From: Bordetella petrii
Lineage (GTDB): Bacteria > Pseudomonadota > Gammaproteobacteria > Burkholderiales > Burkholderiaceae_B
DNA: 64,000 nucleotides
Assembly (NCBI GenBank): GCA_017745595.1
Contig: WMBV01000019.1
Span: 1 to 64,000, forward strand
Direction of reading: 5' to 3'
Shown here: positions 53,490 to 62,985 of the stretch, piece by piece
Layout: each line of letters starts with the position of its first letter
Position numbering within the stretch: position 1 is the first letter of the stretch
The notes under the pieces: model-generated
The model's database searches: none
What the model was told of the DNA's origin: nothing
Seen by the model: only the letters and a program-made list of their open reading frames with translations
Position numbers and translations under genes: made by a program

Positions 53490-54323
53490 ATGACAGAAGT
53501 GGTTCGCTACGAAGAATCGGAACTGCGCATCGACGGCCCCGTCGCGGAGTTCTGGCACCAACGTCCGCAGTCCCGCAATGCGATGTCGATGGCGCTACGC
53601 GACGACTACGCGCGCATGCTGGGGCGCGTGGGGGGCGATCTTGCCGTGCGCGCGCTGATCATCACGGGTTCGGGAGGCAGCTTCTGTTCGGGCGGCGACG
53701 TCAAGGGAATGAGCGAGCGCCTGGGCAGCACCGATCCGGATGTCAATTCGCCCGACGCCACGCGGCGCCGGCTGCAGGATTCGCACCAATGGCTGACGCT
53801 GCTGCACGAACTGGACATTCCGGTGATCGCCGCGGTCGACGGCGGGGCCTATGGCGCGGGTTTCTCGCTGGCACTGCAGGCCGATTTCGTGCTGGCATCC
53901 AGCCGCGCCGTGTTCGCGATGGCCTTCGCCCGCATGGGGGCGGTGCCCGACTACGGCGCGCTGCACATTCTGCCGCGCATCGTGGGCCTGGCCAGCGCCA
54001 GGGACCTGATGCTGACGGGCCGCCGCGTCGACGCTTGGGAAGCCAAGGCACTGGGCTTCGTGTATGCCGTGCACGAGCCGGATGCGCTGTTGCCCCAGGC
54101 GAGGTCTTTGGCGCGCAGGCTGGCCCAGGGGCCGCGCGAAGCCGCCGCCCTGACCAAGAAACTGCTGAACCGCAGCTTCGAGACCGATTACTCCGCCATG
54201 TGCGCTTTCGAGGCCCTGGCCCAGGGCCTGGCCATGCATACGCCTTTTCATGCTTTCGCCGCGGCGCGCTTCGCGGCGGGCGAACGTCCCGGCTACGACT
54301 GGGACGCCATGTCGACCTCGTGA
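53490..54323 (+). CDS. Enoyl-CoA hydratase/isomerase family protein (PaaG-like)
   Basis: A 277-residue crotonase-fold protein with the oxyanion-hole segment GSFCSGGDVKGMS and DGGAYGAGFSLAL. The two catalytic Glu of classical hydratases are absent; instead ARMGAVPDYGA has Asp154 where PaaG-type isomerases keep their catalytic Asp. An isomerase or unusual hydratase is more likely than standard hydration. ATG at 53490 was preferred to a TTG at 53475 that overlaps the previous stop. Confidence 0.85.
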   Translation: MTEVVRYEESELRIDGPVAEFWHQRPQSRNAMSMALRDDYARMLGRVGGDLAVRALIITGSGGSFCSGGDVKGMSERLGSTDPDVNSPDATRRRLQDSHQWLTLLHELDIPVIAAVDGGAYGAGFSLALQADFVLASSRAVFAMAFARMGAVPDYGALHILPRIVGLASARDLMLTGRRVDAWEAKALGFVYAVHEPDALLPQARSLARRLAQGPREAAALTKKLLNRSFETDYSAMCAFEALAQGLAMHTPFHAFAAARFAAGERPGYDWDAMSTS

Positions 54324-54334
54324 GAAACCGACTC

Positions 54335-56656
54335 ATGCCTCACCATTCCACTTGCTCAGATCTGGAAACCTTCCGGGCGGAAGTGCGCCAGGCGCTCGAC
54401 GCCTCTATTCCCGCGGACATCCGCGCCGCCGTGCGCGCGCAATGCCTGGTTACCCGGGATCAAGCCCAGCGCTGGCACCGCATTCTGCACGCGCGCGGCT
54501 GGGCAGCGCCAGGCTGGCCGCGCGAACATGGCGGCCCGGGCTGGTCGCTGCCGCAGCAGGCGATATTCCGCGAGGAACTTGCCGCCTGCGACGTGCCGCG
54601 CTATGAAAACCTGGGGATCGACACCATCGGCCCGACCATCATGCGCCACGGCACCGCCGAGCAGTGTGCCCGCTTCCTGCCGCGCATCCTGTCGTTCGAC
54701 GATTTCTGGGCCCAGGGCTATTCAGAGCCGGACGCGGGCTCGGACCTGGCCTCGCTGCGCACGTCGGCGCGGCGCGACGGCGAGCATTTCATCCTGAACG
54801 GCACCAAGATCTGGCAGAGCTACGGCCACTGGGCCAACTGGGTGCTGGTGCTGGCCCGCACGAATCCGGACGCCCCGCGCAAACAGGAAGGCATTTCGGT
54901 CTTGTTGGTGGACATGGCCTCGCCCGGCGTGACGGTGCGTCCCATCCGTTTCATGCACGGCGGCACGCTGCATGTGCAGATCTTCTTCGATGACTTACGG
55001 GTGCCCGCAAGCCACCTGGTCGGCGCGGAAAACGCGGGCTGGTCGGTGGCCAAGGGGTTGCTGGTCACGGAACGCCTGTTCGTGGCGCGCGTGGCGGAAT
55101 GCAAGGCCGAACTGACGGCCACCCGGCAACTCGCATCGGGCCGGGGCCCCGGCGGGGCCACGCTGCTGGCGCAGGACGTCTACGCCCGCCGCCTGGCCGA
55201 GCTGGATATACGCGTACGCGCGCTGGATGCGGCCTGGTGGCCGGCGGTATATGCCGTCGAACAAGGCGAGGAGCCCGCGTTGGCGGCGTCCCTGCTGAAG
55301 CTGCAGGGCAACGAAGCCCTGCAGGACATGCATCAGCTTCAGCTGGATCTGCTGGGCTGCGATGCGCTGGCGTTCGATCCGTCGGCCATCGACGGCGTGC
55401 CGTCGGATCCCCCGCTGGTTCCCGGACATGTGGGCAACATCACGATGCATGCCTGGCGCTATCGCGGCATCACGCTGGGCGGCGGCACTTCGGAAGTACA
55501 GCGCGGCATCATCGCCAAAGCCGTATTCGGCGGCCAGACCGGGCTGGACCTGCCGCCCGCGCTGGAAGCGGACCGGGCCATGCTGGATGACGGGCTGCGC
55601 CGCCTGCTGGCCGAGCGCTACGGCTTCGAGAGGCGCCGCGGGATTCTGGAAACCCCGGACGGTACCGACGCCGCGTTCTGGGACGGCTTCGGCGAGCTGG
55701 GCCTGCGCAGCCTGATGGTGCCCGAGCGCGACGGCGGTTTCGGCGGCGCCTTGCCCGACCTGGCGCCGGTGATGAGCGCGCTGGGCGAAGCGCTGGTGCT
55801 GGACCCGGTACTGTGGGCTTCGCTGGTTCCGCTACAGCTGCTGCTCGACGCGACCGGCTTCGCAGGCCGCGATGCCGCGATTCATGCGCTGATGGAAGGC
55901 GCCTATATCGCCTTCGCGCATTCCGGGTCCACCGAGCCCATCATGGCGCTGCGCGACGGCGGCGACTGGCGGCTGGCCGGGCGGAAGACACTGGTGCTGG
56001 GCGGCGGCAGCGCCACCCGGGTCTTGGTCAGCGCGCGCCTGGAAGGGGGCGGCTGCGTTCTGCTCGATTGCCCCGTGGATGCCGCGGGCGTTCACGTGCG
56101 GCGCTATCGGCTGCACGACGGCCGCGGCGCGGCGGACTTCACGTTCCAGGACGTACGCCTGCCCGCCGCGGCCCGCGTGGCGGGGCCGGAGCGGGCCGAC
56201 ACCATGATCGGCGAAACCCTGGCGTTCGCCACCGTCGCCTTGTGCGCGGAAACGGTGGGCGCCATGCGCAAGGCGCTAGGCCTGACCGTGGAATACATGC
56301 GAACTCGCAAGCAGTTCGGCCGCGCCTTGGCCGACAACCAGGCACTGCAGCATCGCGTCGTCGAACACTACCGGAACTGGTCCCATGCACAGGCTTTGCT
56401 CGGCGAAGCCGTGGCCGGGTGGGACACCGCATCGCCCGCCGAAAGAAGCAAGCGCATCTGCGCGGCCAAATGGATGGCGGGCCGCGCCGGCCGTGCCATT
56501 GCCCTGGATTCGCTGCAACTGCACGGCGCCGTCGGGTTCCAGGATGAAACCGCCATCAGCCATTACGCCCGGCGCCTGGCGGCCAACGACACCTTGCTGG
56601 GTGACGCCACTTTCCAGCTAGGCCGCCTGGTTGCCCTGAACGGGCCGTACGTATGA
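54335..56656 (+). CDS. Fused double acyl-CoA dehydrogenase
   Basis: A 773-residue protein made of two acyl-CoA dehydrogenase domains in tandem, joined near residue 400. Domain 1 has YSEPDAGSDLASLRTSA, the FAD/substrate segment, and ends GGGTSEVQRGIIAKAVFG; domain 2 has a diverged middle and a conserved C-terminal helix bundle with RTRKQFGRALADNQ and LQLHGAVGFQDE. In domain 1 the usual catalytic Glu position is Gly (GGGTS). Such half-active pairs recall heteromeric steroid dehydrogenases. The ATG at 54335 fits the domain start. Confidence 0.88.
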   Translation: MPHHSTCSDLETFRAEVRQALDASIPADIRAAVRAQCLVTRDQAQRWHRILHARGWAAPGWPREHGGPGWSLPQQAIFREELAACDVPRYENLGIDTIGPTIMRHGTAEQCARFLPRILSFDDFWAQGYSEPDAGSDLASLRTSARRDGEHFILNGTKIWQSYGHWANWVLVLARTNPDAPRKQEGISVLLVDMASPGVTVRPIRFMHGGTLHVQIFFDDLRVPASHLVGAENAGWSVAKGLLVTERLFVARVAECKAELTATRQLASGRGPGGATLLAQDVYARRLAELDIRVRALDAAWWPAVYAVEQGEEPALAASLLKLQGNEALQDMHQLQLDLLGCDALAFDPSAIDGVPSDPPLVPGHVGNITMHAWRYRGITLGGGTSEVQRGIIAKAVFGGQTGLDLPPALEADRAMLDDGLRRLLAERYGFERRRGILETPDGTDAAFWDGFGELGLRSLMVPERDGGFGGALPDLAPVMSALGEALVLDPVLWASLVPLQLLLDATGFAGRDAAIHALMEGAYIAFAHSGSTEPIMALRDGGDWRLAGRKTLVLGGGSATRVLVSARLEGGGCVLLDCPVDAAGVHVRRYRLHDGRGAADFTFQDVRLPAAARVAGPERADTMIGETLAFATVALCAETVGAMRKALGLTVEYMRTRKQFGRALADNQALQHRVVEHYRNWSHAQALLGEAVAGWDTASPAERSKRICAAKWMAGRAGRAIALDSLQLHGAVGFQDETAISHYARRLAANDTLLGDATFQLGRLVALNGPYV

Positions 56657-56670
56657 AGGAGAACCTTGCC

Positions 56671-57882
56671 ATGAATGTACCCGGCTCAGGCCAGGGCCCC
56701 CTGAAGGGCCTGCGCGTCCTGGATATTGCCACCATTGTCGCGGCGCCCTCGGCCGCGGCGCTGCTGGCCGATTATGGCGCGGAGGTCCTGAAAGTCGAGC
56801 TGCCGGGCGGCGACGGATGCCGCAGCTTCCCTCCGCTGAAAGACGGCAAGCCGCTGTGGTGGAAGGTCACCAACCGGAACAAGAAACTGATCTCGCTGGA
56901 CTTGCGCAAGCCCGAAGGAATTGCCCTGTTCAAGCGCCTGCTGCCGAGCTTCGACGTGCTGATCGAGAATTTCCGCCCGGGCACGCTGGACCGCTGGGGA
57001 CTGGGCCGCGACGTTCTCTGGGCGCTTCAGCCGCGCCTGGTGATTCTGCGCACTACCGCATTCGGGCAGGACGGGCCCTATCGCGACCGCGCCGGCTTCA
57101 CGCGCATTTTCGAGGCCATGGGCGGACTGACCTATATCACCGGCGAGCCGGACGGCCAGCCCATGCATGCCGGCTACCCGATAGGCGACGCCGTCGGCGG
57201 ATTGTTCGGCGCGCTGGGGGTGATGACGGCGCTATGGAAACGGGCGCGCGATCCCGAGGCGCCCGGCGAGGAAATCGATCTGGCGCTTACCGAGGCCATG
57301 CTGAAGCTGATGGAGTTTCTGCCGATCAAGTACGACTTGCTGGGCGAAAGCCACGGCCGTTCCGGCAACACCAGCCAATATTCGGCGCCCACCGGCGTGT
57401 TCCGCACCCGCGACGGAGACTGGGTATCGCTGTCGGGCAGTACCGACGCCTTGTTCGCCGCCAACTGCCGCGCCATCGGGCGGGAAGAGCTGATCGGCGA
57501 TCCGCGCTTCTCGAGCAATGCGGGCCGCTGCCAGCATACGGCGGAACTCAACGCGCTGTTCGCCGATTGGTTCTTGCGACACGACCTGGCCGAGATTCTG
57601 CGGCGTTTCGAAGAGCATCAAGGCACGCTGTCGCCCATTTATTCCGCTCAGCAGATCGTCAACGACCCGCAAGTGAAGGCGCGCGGATTCCTGCGCACCG
57701 TGCCGGACGAAGACTTCGGCACGGTGCGGCTGCAGGATGTGGTGCCGCGTTTCCACCATGACCCGGGCAGCGTCTACAGCACCGGCGGGCGCATCGGCCA
57801 GGACAACGACACGATTTACGGAGAGTGGCTGGGCCTGACGCCGGCGGATCGCGAAACCCTGCGTGCGCAGGGGGTCATATGA
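56671..57882 (+). CDS. CaiB/BaiF-family CoA-transferase
   Basis: A 403-residue family III CoA-transferase with catalytic Asp173 (YPIGDAVGGLFG) and VEGxx-like motifs VLKVELPGGDGCR and IENFRPGTLDRWGLG. It lacks the GHD of racemases and should activate the acid substrate by CoA exchange. ATG at 56671 has AAGGAGA upstream; an ATG at 56653 overlapping the previous stop is the alternative. Confidence 0.9.
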   Translation: MNVPGSGQGPLKGLRVLDIATIVAAPSAAALLADYGAEVLKVELPGGDGCRSFPPLKDGKPLWWKVTNRNKKLISLDLRKPEGIALFKRLLPSFDVLIENFRPGTLDRWGLGRDVLWALQPRLVILRTTAFGQDGPYRDRAGFTRIFEAMGGLTYITGEPDGQPMHAGYPIGDAVGGLFGALGVMTALWKRARDPEAPGEEIDLALTEAMLKLMEFLPIKYDLLGESHGRSGNTSQYSAPTGVFRTRDGDWVSLSGSTDALFAANCRAIGREELIGDPRFSSNAGRCQHTAELNALFADWFLRHDLAEILRRFEEHQGTLSPIYSAQQIVNDPQVKARGFLRTVPDEDFGTVRLQDVVPRFHHDPGSVYSTGGRIGQDNDTIYGEWLGLTPADRETLRAQGVI

Positions 57883-58703
57883 CGCAGCAGAAAACGTTGC
57901 GGGAATCCCGGCTCATCCTGGGCGAAGACGGGGTGGCCGTATTCGAGCACCTGCGCGGCGAAGCCCGCAATCCGCTGACCATGGCGCTGCGCGCCGATTA
58001 TGCGGACATGCTGGCCATGGTGCGCGACAGCCGGGCCCGGGCCTTGGTGCTGGCCGGCGGCGGCGGCGCGTTCTGTGCCGGCGGGGACGTGAAAGCCATG
58101 CGCGCGCGGCTCGCGGACGGTTCGCAGGCGGCCGGGGTGCGCCAGCGGCTGCAGGATATGCATACCTGGTTGCAGGCGCTGCGCGACCTGGAAATTCCGG
58201 TCGTCGCCGCCGTCGACGGGCCCGCCTGGGGCGGCGGATTCGCTATCGCCCTGTGCGCGGATTTTATCCTGGCGACGCCGCGCGCTTCGTTCTGCATGGT
58301 GTTCCTGCGCATCGGGGCCTTGCCCGACATGGGGGCGATTCATCTGCTGCCGCGCGCCATCGGCCTGACCAAGGCCAAAGAGCTGCTCATGACGGCCCGC
58401 CGCGTCAGCGCACAGGAGGGCGAACGCCTTGGGTTTGTACACTCGCTGCACGAGCCCGATGCCCTGCGCGACCAGGCGCTGGCGCTGGCGCGCCGGTTCC
58501 TGGCCGCGCCGCGCGTGGCGCTGGGAATGACAAAACGGCTGGCCAATCGGGCCTACGAACTGGACGCCGCCACCCTGGCCGAGCTGGAGGCATGCGCCCA
58601 GGTCGCTTGCCTGGCCGAGCCGGACCACACCGAAGCGCTCGAGCGCTTCGTGCGCAAGGAGCCCATGCGATACGACTGGGACCGCCCCGATCCGGCGGTT
58701 TGA
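57879..58703 (+). CDS. Enoyl-CoA hydratase/isomerase family protein (PaaG-like)
   Basis: A 274-residue crotonase-fold protein, paralogous to the one at 53490. Oxyanion-hole GAFCAGGDVKAMR, then LRIGALPDMGA with Asp150 in the PaaG position. Its start overlaps the CoA-transferase stop (ATGA), so translation is coupled. Confidence 0.87.
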   Translation: MTQQKTLRESRLILGEDGVAVFEHLRGEARNPLTMALRADYADMLAMVRDSRARALVLAGGGGAFCAGGDVKAMRARLADGSQAAGVRQRLQDMHTWLQALRDLEIPVVAAVDGPAWGGGFAIALCADFILATPRASFCMVFLRIGALPDMGAIHLLPRAIGLTKAKELLMTARRVSAQEGERLGFVHSLHEPDALRDQALALARRFLAAPRVALGMTKRLANRAYELDAATLAELEACAQVACLAEPDHTEALERFVRKEPMRYDWDRPDPAV

Positions 58704-58728
58704 ACGACCCGAATACCCCGGAGAGACC

Positions 58729-59721
58729 ATGATCAAGATGACTGTTGCACTCGGCTGGCGGCGTGTCTGCGCCTTGATGCTGGCCGCGGCCCTGGCGCCC
58801 GTGGCGCCCGTGGCGGGATGGGCGCAGGGCAATGCCCGGCCCATCACGCTGGTGGTTCCGTTTCCGGCGGGCGGCCCGACCGACGTCGTCGCCCGCGCGG
58901 TGGCGCAGCACATGGGCGAGACGCTGGGCCAGCCCATGATCGTGACCAACCGGCCCGGGGCGGGCGGCAGCATTGGCGCCGCGGCCGTGGCCCACGCCGC
59001 GCCGGACGGCCTTACGCTACTGGTGGGCACCGCGTCCCTGGTCACCGGGCCTTATCTGTACAAGCTCAGTTTCGACCCCATGAAAGACCTGGCGCCCGTG
59101 GCGCTGCTGGCCAAGACGCCGGTTTTCATCTGGGTGACCGCCGATTCGCCATTCAGGACGCTGCCCGAGCTGCTGGCCGCGGTGAAGGCGAAGCCGGGCC
59201 AGTACAACTATTCATCGTCGGCGCCTACCACTTTGGCGCACCTGGGCAGCCTGCGCCTGTTCGAGGAGGCGGGCGCGCAGCTGACCCACGTGAACTACCG
59301 GGGTTCGGCGCAGGCCACCACCGATTTCCTGGGGGGCGTCTTTCCCATCTATTTCGAGGTAGGCCAGCCGCTGGCGTCCCACTTCGCCGCCAGCAAAGTG
59401 CGCCCGCTGGCGGTGGTCGCCGGCAAGCGCAGTCCGCTGTTGCCCGACGTGCCCAGCATTACCGAGTTCGGCTTGTCTCCCATCGACGCCGAACCCTTCA
59501 TGGTACTGATGGCGCCGGCCGGCACCCCCCCGGCCGTCATCGGCAGGTTGAATGATCACGCGCGGCGCGCGCTGCAAGCGCCCGATGTGCGCCAGAAGCT
59601 CGGCGCCCTGTACTTCGAGGTCAATGAGGGCTGGGATCCCGCCCAGGTCGGTACCTGGCTGCATGCCGAATCGGCCACGTGGGGCGACGTCATCCGCAAG
59701 CACGGACTGAAGGTGGATTGA
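58729..59721 (+). CDS. Bug-family (TctC-like) periplasmic solute-binding protein
   Basis: A 330-residue receptor with a Sec signal peptide (about 1-34, VCALMLAAALAPVAPVAGWAQG) and ARPITLVVPFPAGGPTDVVARA. GGAGAG precedes the ATG. It is the second Bug gene in this operon; the two are clearly diverged, so they may bind different acids. Confidence 0.9.
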   Translation: MIKMTVALGWRRVCALMLAAALAPVAPVAGWAQGNARPITLVVPFPAGGPTDVVARAVAQHMGETLGQPMIVTNRPGAGGSIGAAAVAHAAPDGLTLLVGTASLVTGPYLYKLSFDPMKDLAPVALLAKTPVFIWVTADSPFRTLPELLAAVKAKPGQYNYSSSAPTTLAHLGSLRLFEEAGAQLTHVNYRGSAQATTDFLGGVFPIYFEVGQPLASHFAASKVRPLAVVAGKRSPLLPDVPSITEFGLSPIDAEPFMVLMAPAGTPPAVIGRLNDHARRALQAPDVRQKLGALYFEVNEGWDPAQVGTWLHAESATWGDVIRKHGLKVD

Positions 59722-60522
59722 ATGACCCAAACGCAATCTCCTGTACTCTGGCGCGTCGACCATGGCGTCGGGCACATTGTCCTCAACCGCCCCGAGGCCG
59801 CCAACGCCATCGACGCTCCGTTCGCCCAGGCGTTCGCGGATGCGGTGAGCCAGGCGGCGCGGGCCGATATCGGCGCGGTCCTGCTGTCGTCCACGGGCAA
59901 GCAGTATTGCGCCGGCGGCGATATCAATGCCTTCCTGGCGCGCGGCGACCACTTCGCCGGCCTGATCGACGAACTGCTGGACATCCTGAATCCGGCCGTC
60001 GCACAGTTGGCGGCCTTGCCGCTGCCGGTGATCAGTGCCGTGCATGGCCCGGTCGGCGGCGCCGGCATCGCCATGGCGCTCTGCGCCGATATCGTCCTGG
60101 CCGCGCATTCTATGAAGCTGCGCGGCGGCTATTCCGCCATCGGCCTGAGTCCCGACATTGGCGCGTCGTACTTTCTGGCGCGCCGCGCCGGTGCCGCGCG
60201 CGCCAAGTACATCTTGATGACCAACCGCGCGCTGGCCGCCGAAGAATGCCTGCGGCTGGGCCTGGTCGATGAGCTGCATGCCGCGGAAGCCTTGCCGTCC
60301 GCCGCCCGCGCGCTGGCCACGCAGCTGGCCGGCGGCGCGACGGGCGCACTGGGAGGCATCAAGCGCCTGTGCGATCAGGCGTGTTCGACCATGCTGCCCG
60401 CGCACCTGGAGCGCGAGCGCGATGCCCTGCTGCGTTGCGCCGTATCGGCCGACGGCCGCGAAGGGGTCGCGGCGTTTTCACAGAAGCGGCCGCCGCGGTT
60501 CACGGACAAGCGTATCGACTGA
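59722..60522 (+). CDS. Enoyl-CoA hydratase/isomerase family protein (PaaG-like)
   Basis: A 266-residue crotonase-fold protein with KQYCAGGDINAFL and HGPVGGAGIAMAL. The segment SAIGLSPDIGASY has Asp145 in the PaaG-type position and no classical Glu pair. It starts directly after the Bug stop and ends the plus-strand operon. Confidence 0.87.
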   Translation: MTQTQSPVLWRVDHGVGHIVLNRPEAANAIDAPFAQAFADAVSQAARADIGAVLLSSTGKQYCAGGDINAFLARGDHFAGLIDELLDILNPAVAQLAALPLPVISAVHGPVGGAGIAMALCADIVLAAHSMKLRGGYSAIGLSPDIGASYFLARRAGAARAKYILMTNRALAAEECLRLGLVDELHAAEALPSAARALATQLAGGATGALGGIKRLCDQACSTMLPAHLERERDALLRCAVSADGREGVAAFSQKRPPRFTDKRID

Positions 60523-60551
60523 GGACCGGTGTCCGGCAGGGCGGCGCGTGC

Positions 60552-60944
60552 TTACTCGGGCTGGTGGCAAACCACGCAAAGCTTGTTGCCGTCGGGATCG
60601 CGGAAGTACGCCCCGTAATAGTCCGGATGGTAGTGAGGCCGCAGGCCCGGCTCGCCTTCGCAGGCGCCGCCGGCGGCCAGCGCGGCCGCATACGCCCGCC
60701 GCACCTGGTCGCGGCTAGCGGCAAGAAAGGCCGCCATCTGGCCATTGCCCGCATCGTGCGGCTCGCCGTCAAAGGGTTTGCCGATGATGAAAAAGGGCCG
60801 GCCGCCGTCTTTGGCCTGCCAGCCCGCCCAGGGTTTATCGGCATCCAGGAACCGTTGCCGTAAATCCAGCACTTCGAACAGCCGGTCATAGAAGCGTAGT
60901 GCGCGGTCGAAATCGGTGATGCCGATGGAGATATGCGAGAACAT
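60552..60944 (-). CDS. VOC-family (glyoxalase-like) protein
   Basis: A 130-residue vicinal-oxygen-chelate protein: HISIGITDFDRALRFYDRLF at the N-terminus, HYHPDYYGAYFRDPDGNKLCVVCH at the C-terminus. A His near each end and a downstream Glu-lacking tail leave the metal site uncertain. Substrate unknown. Last gene of the minus-strand group starting beyond 64000. Confidence 0.85.
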   Translation of the reverse strand: MFSHISIGITDFDRALRFYDRLFEVLDLRQRFLDADKPWAGWQAKDGGRPFFIIGKPFDGEPHDAGNGQMAAFLAASRDQVRRAYAAALAAGGACEGEPGLRPHYHPDYYGAYFRDPDGNKLCVVCHQPE

Positions 60945-61028
60945 GGCGGGGCCTCGTGGGGGTAGGAATGAACCGGGCTCGGCCGCAACGGCTGGCGGCG
61001 GCTGGCTGGCCCTTGTGCCGCGAACCCT

Positions 61029-61874
61029 TTACAGCCCGGCCGCCACCGTATTGGCCAAGACCCCCACTTTACCGATTTCCACCTCGACGCGATCCCCCGG
61101 ACGCATCCATACCTGGGGCTTGCGGCCGCTGCCCACGCCGGCCGGGGTGCCGGTGGCGATGATGTCGCCGCACTTGAGCGGGGCTATCGTCGACAGGTAA
61201 GCAATGAGATCCGGCAGCCCGTACGTCATGTTGCTGACCTGGTCCCGCTGCATTTCGCGGCCGTTCAGGCGGGTGGTGATGACCAGGTCTTCGGGGTTGC
61301 CGATGGCGTCGGCCGAGGCCAGCCAGGGGCCGCAAGGCGCGGTGCCGGGGAAATTCTTGCCGGCGGTGACCGACTGCTTCTGCCAGTCGCGCACGCTGAT
61401 ATCGTTGAAGCAGGTGTAGCCCGCAACGTGCGCCAGCGCCTCGGCCCGCGGGATGCGCGCGCCGCCGCGGCCGATCACCAGCGCCAGTTCGCCTTCGTAG
61501 TCCAGGCATTCCGATACCGCCGGCATCGGGACCGGGCCGTTGTGGCCCAGCAGCGTATCGGCCGCCCGCAGGAATATGCTGGGGTGGCTCGGCATAGCGC
61601 GGCCCACTTCCTCGACGTGCGCGCGGTAGTTCAGCCCGACGCAAAGAATCCTTGCCGGAAGGGCGACGGGCGGCAGCAGTTCCAGGTTTGCCAGCGGCAA
61701 GCGGCGCAGGCCCGGGCCGCCGAAATGGCGTGCCAGTTCGCCGCCCAGCTCGGCCAGCACATGCACCATCTCGCGGTCGCGCAGCGGGGGCGGCGCCTCG
61801 AGCAGGGCCTGCTCGTCTTCGAGTACCAGTCCCCAACTGGGTTGATCATCGATGCGGAAGCGGGCCAGTTTCAT
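61029..61874 (-). CDS. Fumarylacetoacetate hydrolase-family protein
   Basis: A 281-residue FAH-family protein: VGLNYRAHVEEVG, metal ligands in YEGELALVIGR and NDISVRDWQ, and the C-terminal GDIIATGTPAGVGSGR. The family hydrolyses or decarboxylates 2-oxo-4-enoates and related diketo acids in ring-cleavage pathways. The ATG at 61874 matches the family start. Confidence 0.9.
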   Translation of the reverse strand: MKLARFRIDDQPSWGLVLEDEQALLEAPPPLRDREMVHVLAELGGELARHFGGPGLRRLPLANLELLPPVALPARILCVGLNYRAHVEEVGRAMPSHPSIFLRAADTLLGHNGPVPMPAVSECLDYEGELALVIGRGGARIPRAEALAHVAGYTCFNDISVRDWQKQSVTAGKNFPGTAPCGPWLASADAIGNPEDLVITTRLNGREMQRDQVSNMTYGLPDLIAYLSTIAPLKCGDIIATGTPAGVGSGRKPQVWMRPGDRVEVEIGKVGVLANTVAAGL

Positions 61875-61954
61875 GCGGATACCTTTTCGGCGGGTAGCGA
61901 GGGGTCGGACGAACCGGCAGCGACAGGCTTCGCGGCCGGTAGGGGGTTGCAAGT

Positions 61955-62935
61955 TCAGTTTCCGTCGATGCCGGCCACGTGGATGGCGCGTTTCCAGAAC
62001 GCCGATTCGCTGGCCACGAAACGCTTGAAGTCGTCGGAAGATCCGCCCTGCGGCACGCTGCCGGCGTCGTGCATGGTCTTGCGCACGGCGGGATCGGCCA
62101 GCGCCAGGTTGATCTCGCGGTTCAGCCTGTCGGTCAGCGCTTGCGGCAGATGCGCCGGAGCCATGATGCCGCCCCAGGCCTGGACGTCGAAGCCGGCCAT
62201 GCCGCTTTCTTCCATGGTGGGCACATCCGGCAGCATCTCGGCGCGCTGGGCCGACGTAACGGCCAGGGGCCGTATTTTCCCGTCGCGGATAAAGGGCAGC
62301 GGCGCGGTGACGTTATCGATCATCAAGTTGACCTGGCCTCCGACCAGGTCCATCAGCCCGGGCGCGCTGCCCTTATAGGGCACGTGGCGCAGCTGGACTC
62401 CGGCGGCCTGGCTGAAGATTTCCATCGCCAGATGCTGCGAACTGGTTTGGCCGGGAGACGCGTAGGTAATCGTGTCCGGCGGCTGCTGCCGCGCATAGCG
62501 GATCAACTCGGCGATGTTGTGCACGGGTAGCGCGTCATTGGCGCTCAGTACCAGGCCGGCGCGGCCGATCAGGGTAATGGGGGTGAAATCGTTCAGCGGG
62601 TCGTAGCCCAGGTTCGGGTTGAAATGCGGGGCAATGGCATGGCTGCTGGATGTCGCGTACAGCAGGGTATAGCCATCCGGACGCGCGACCGCCGCGGCCT
62701 GCGCGGCAATCGCCCCGGAAGCGCCGGGGCGGTTTTCCACGATGACCGGCTGCCCCATCTGCTTCTGCAGCGCAGAGGCCAGCAACCTTACCGTGGTATC
62801 CGACGAACCGCCGGGTGGAAAGCCCACCAGGATCTTCACGGGCCGCACCGGGTAGTCCGGCGCCTGCGCGAAGGCCAGCAAGGGGGCCGAGATACCGACG
62901 GCCAGGGCCGCGATGAAATGTCTGCGTTGTGTCAT
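61955..62935 (-). CDS. Bug-family (TctC-like) periplasmic solute-binding protein
   Basis: A 326-residue receptor with a signal peptide (about 1-24, RRHFIAALAVGISAPLLAFAQA) and DYPVRPVKILVGFPPGGSSDTTVR. It stands between the TauD-like and FAH genes of the minus-strand group. No TctAB genes are near. Confidence 0.92.
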   Translation of the reverse strand: MTQRRHFIAALAVGISAPLLAFAQAPDYPVRPVKILVGFPPGGSSDTTVRLLASALQKQMGQPVIVENRPGASGAIAAQAAAVARPDGYTLLYATSSSHAIAPHFNPNLGYDPLNDFTPITLIGRAGLVLSANDALPVHNIAELIRYARQQPPDTITYASPGQTSSQHLAMEIFSQAAGVQLRHVPYKGSAPGLMDLVGGQVNLMIDNVTAPLPFIRDGKIRPLAVTSAQRAEMLPDVPTMEESGMAGFDVQAWGGIMAPAHLPQALTDRLNREINLALADPAVRKTMHDAGSVPQGGSSDDFKRFVASESAFWKRAIHVAGIDGN

Positions 62936-62985
62936 GCTCTCTCCATTTTTTATTCTTACGTCCAAACGCCAGCGCAAGCTTTTTA

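Noticed and set aside
53789..54334. Upstream extension of the fused acyl-CoA dehydrogenase frame
   Set aside because: It runs through the preceding hydratase gene out of frame; the domain starts at 54335.
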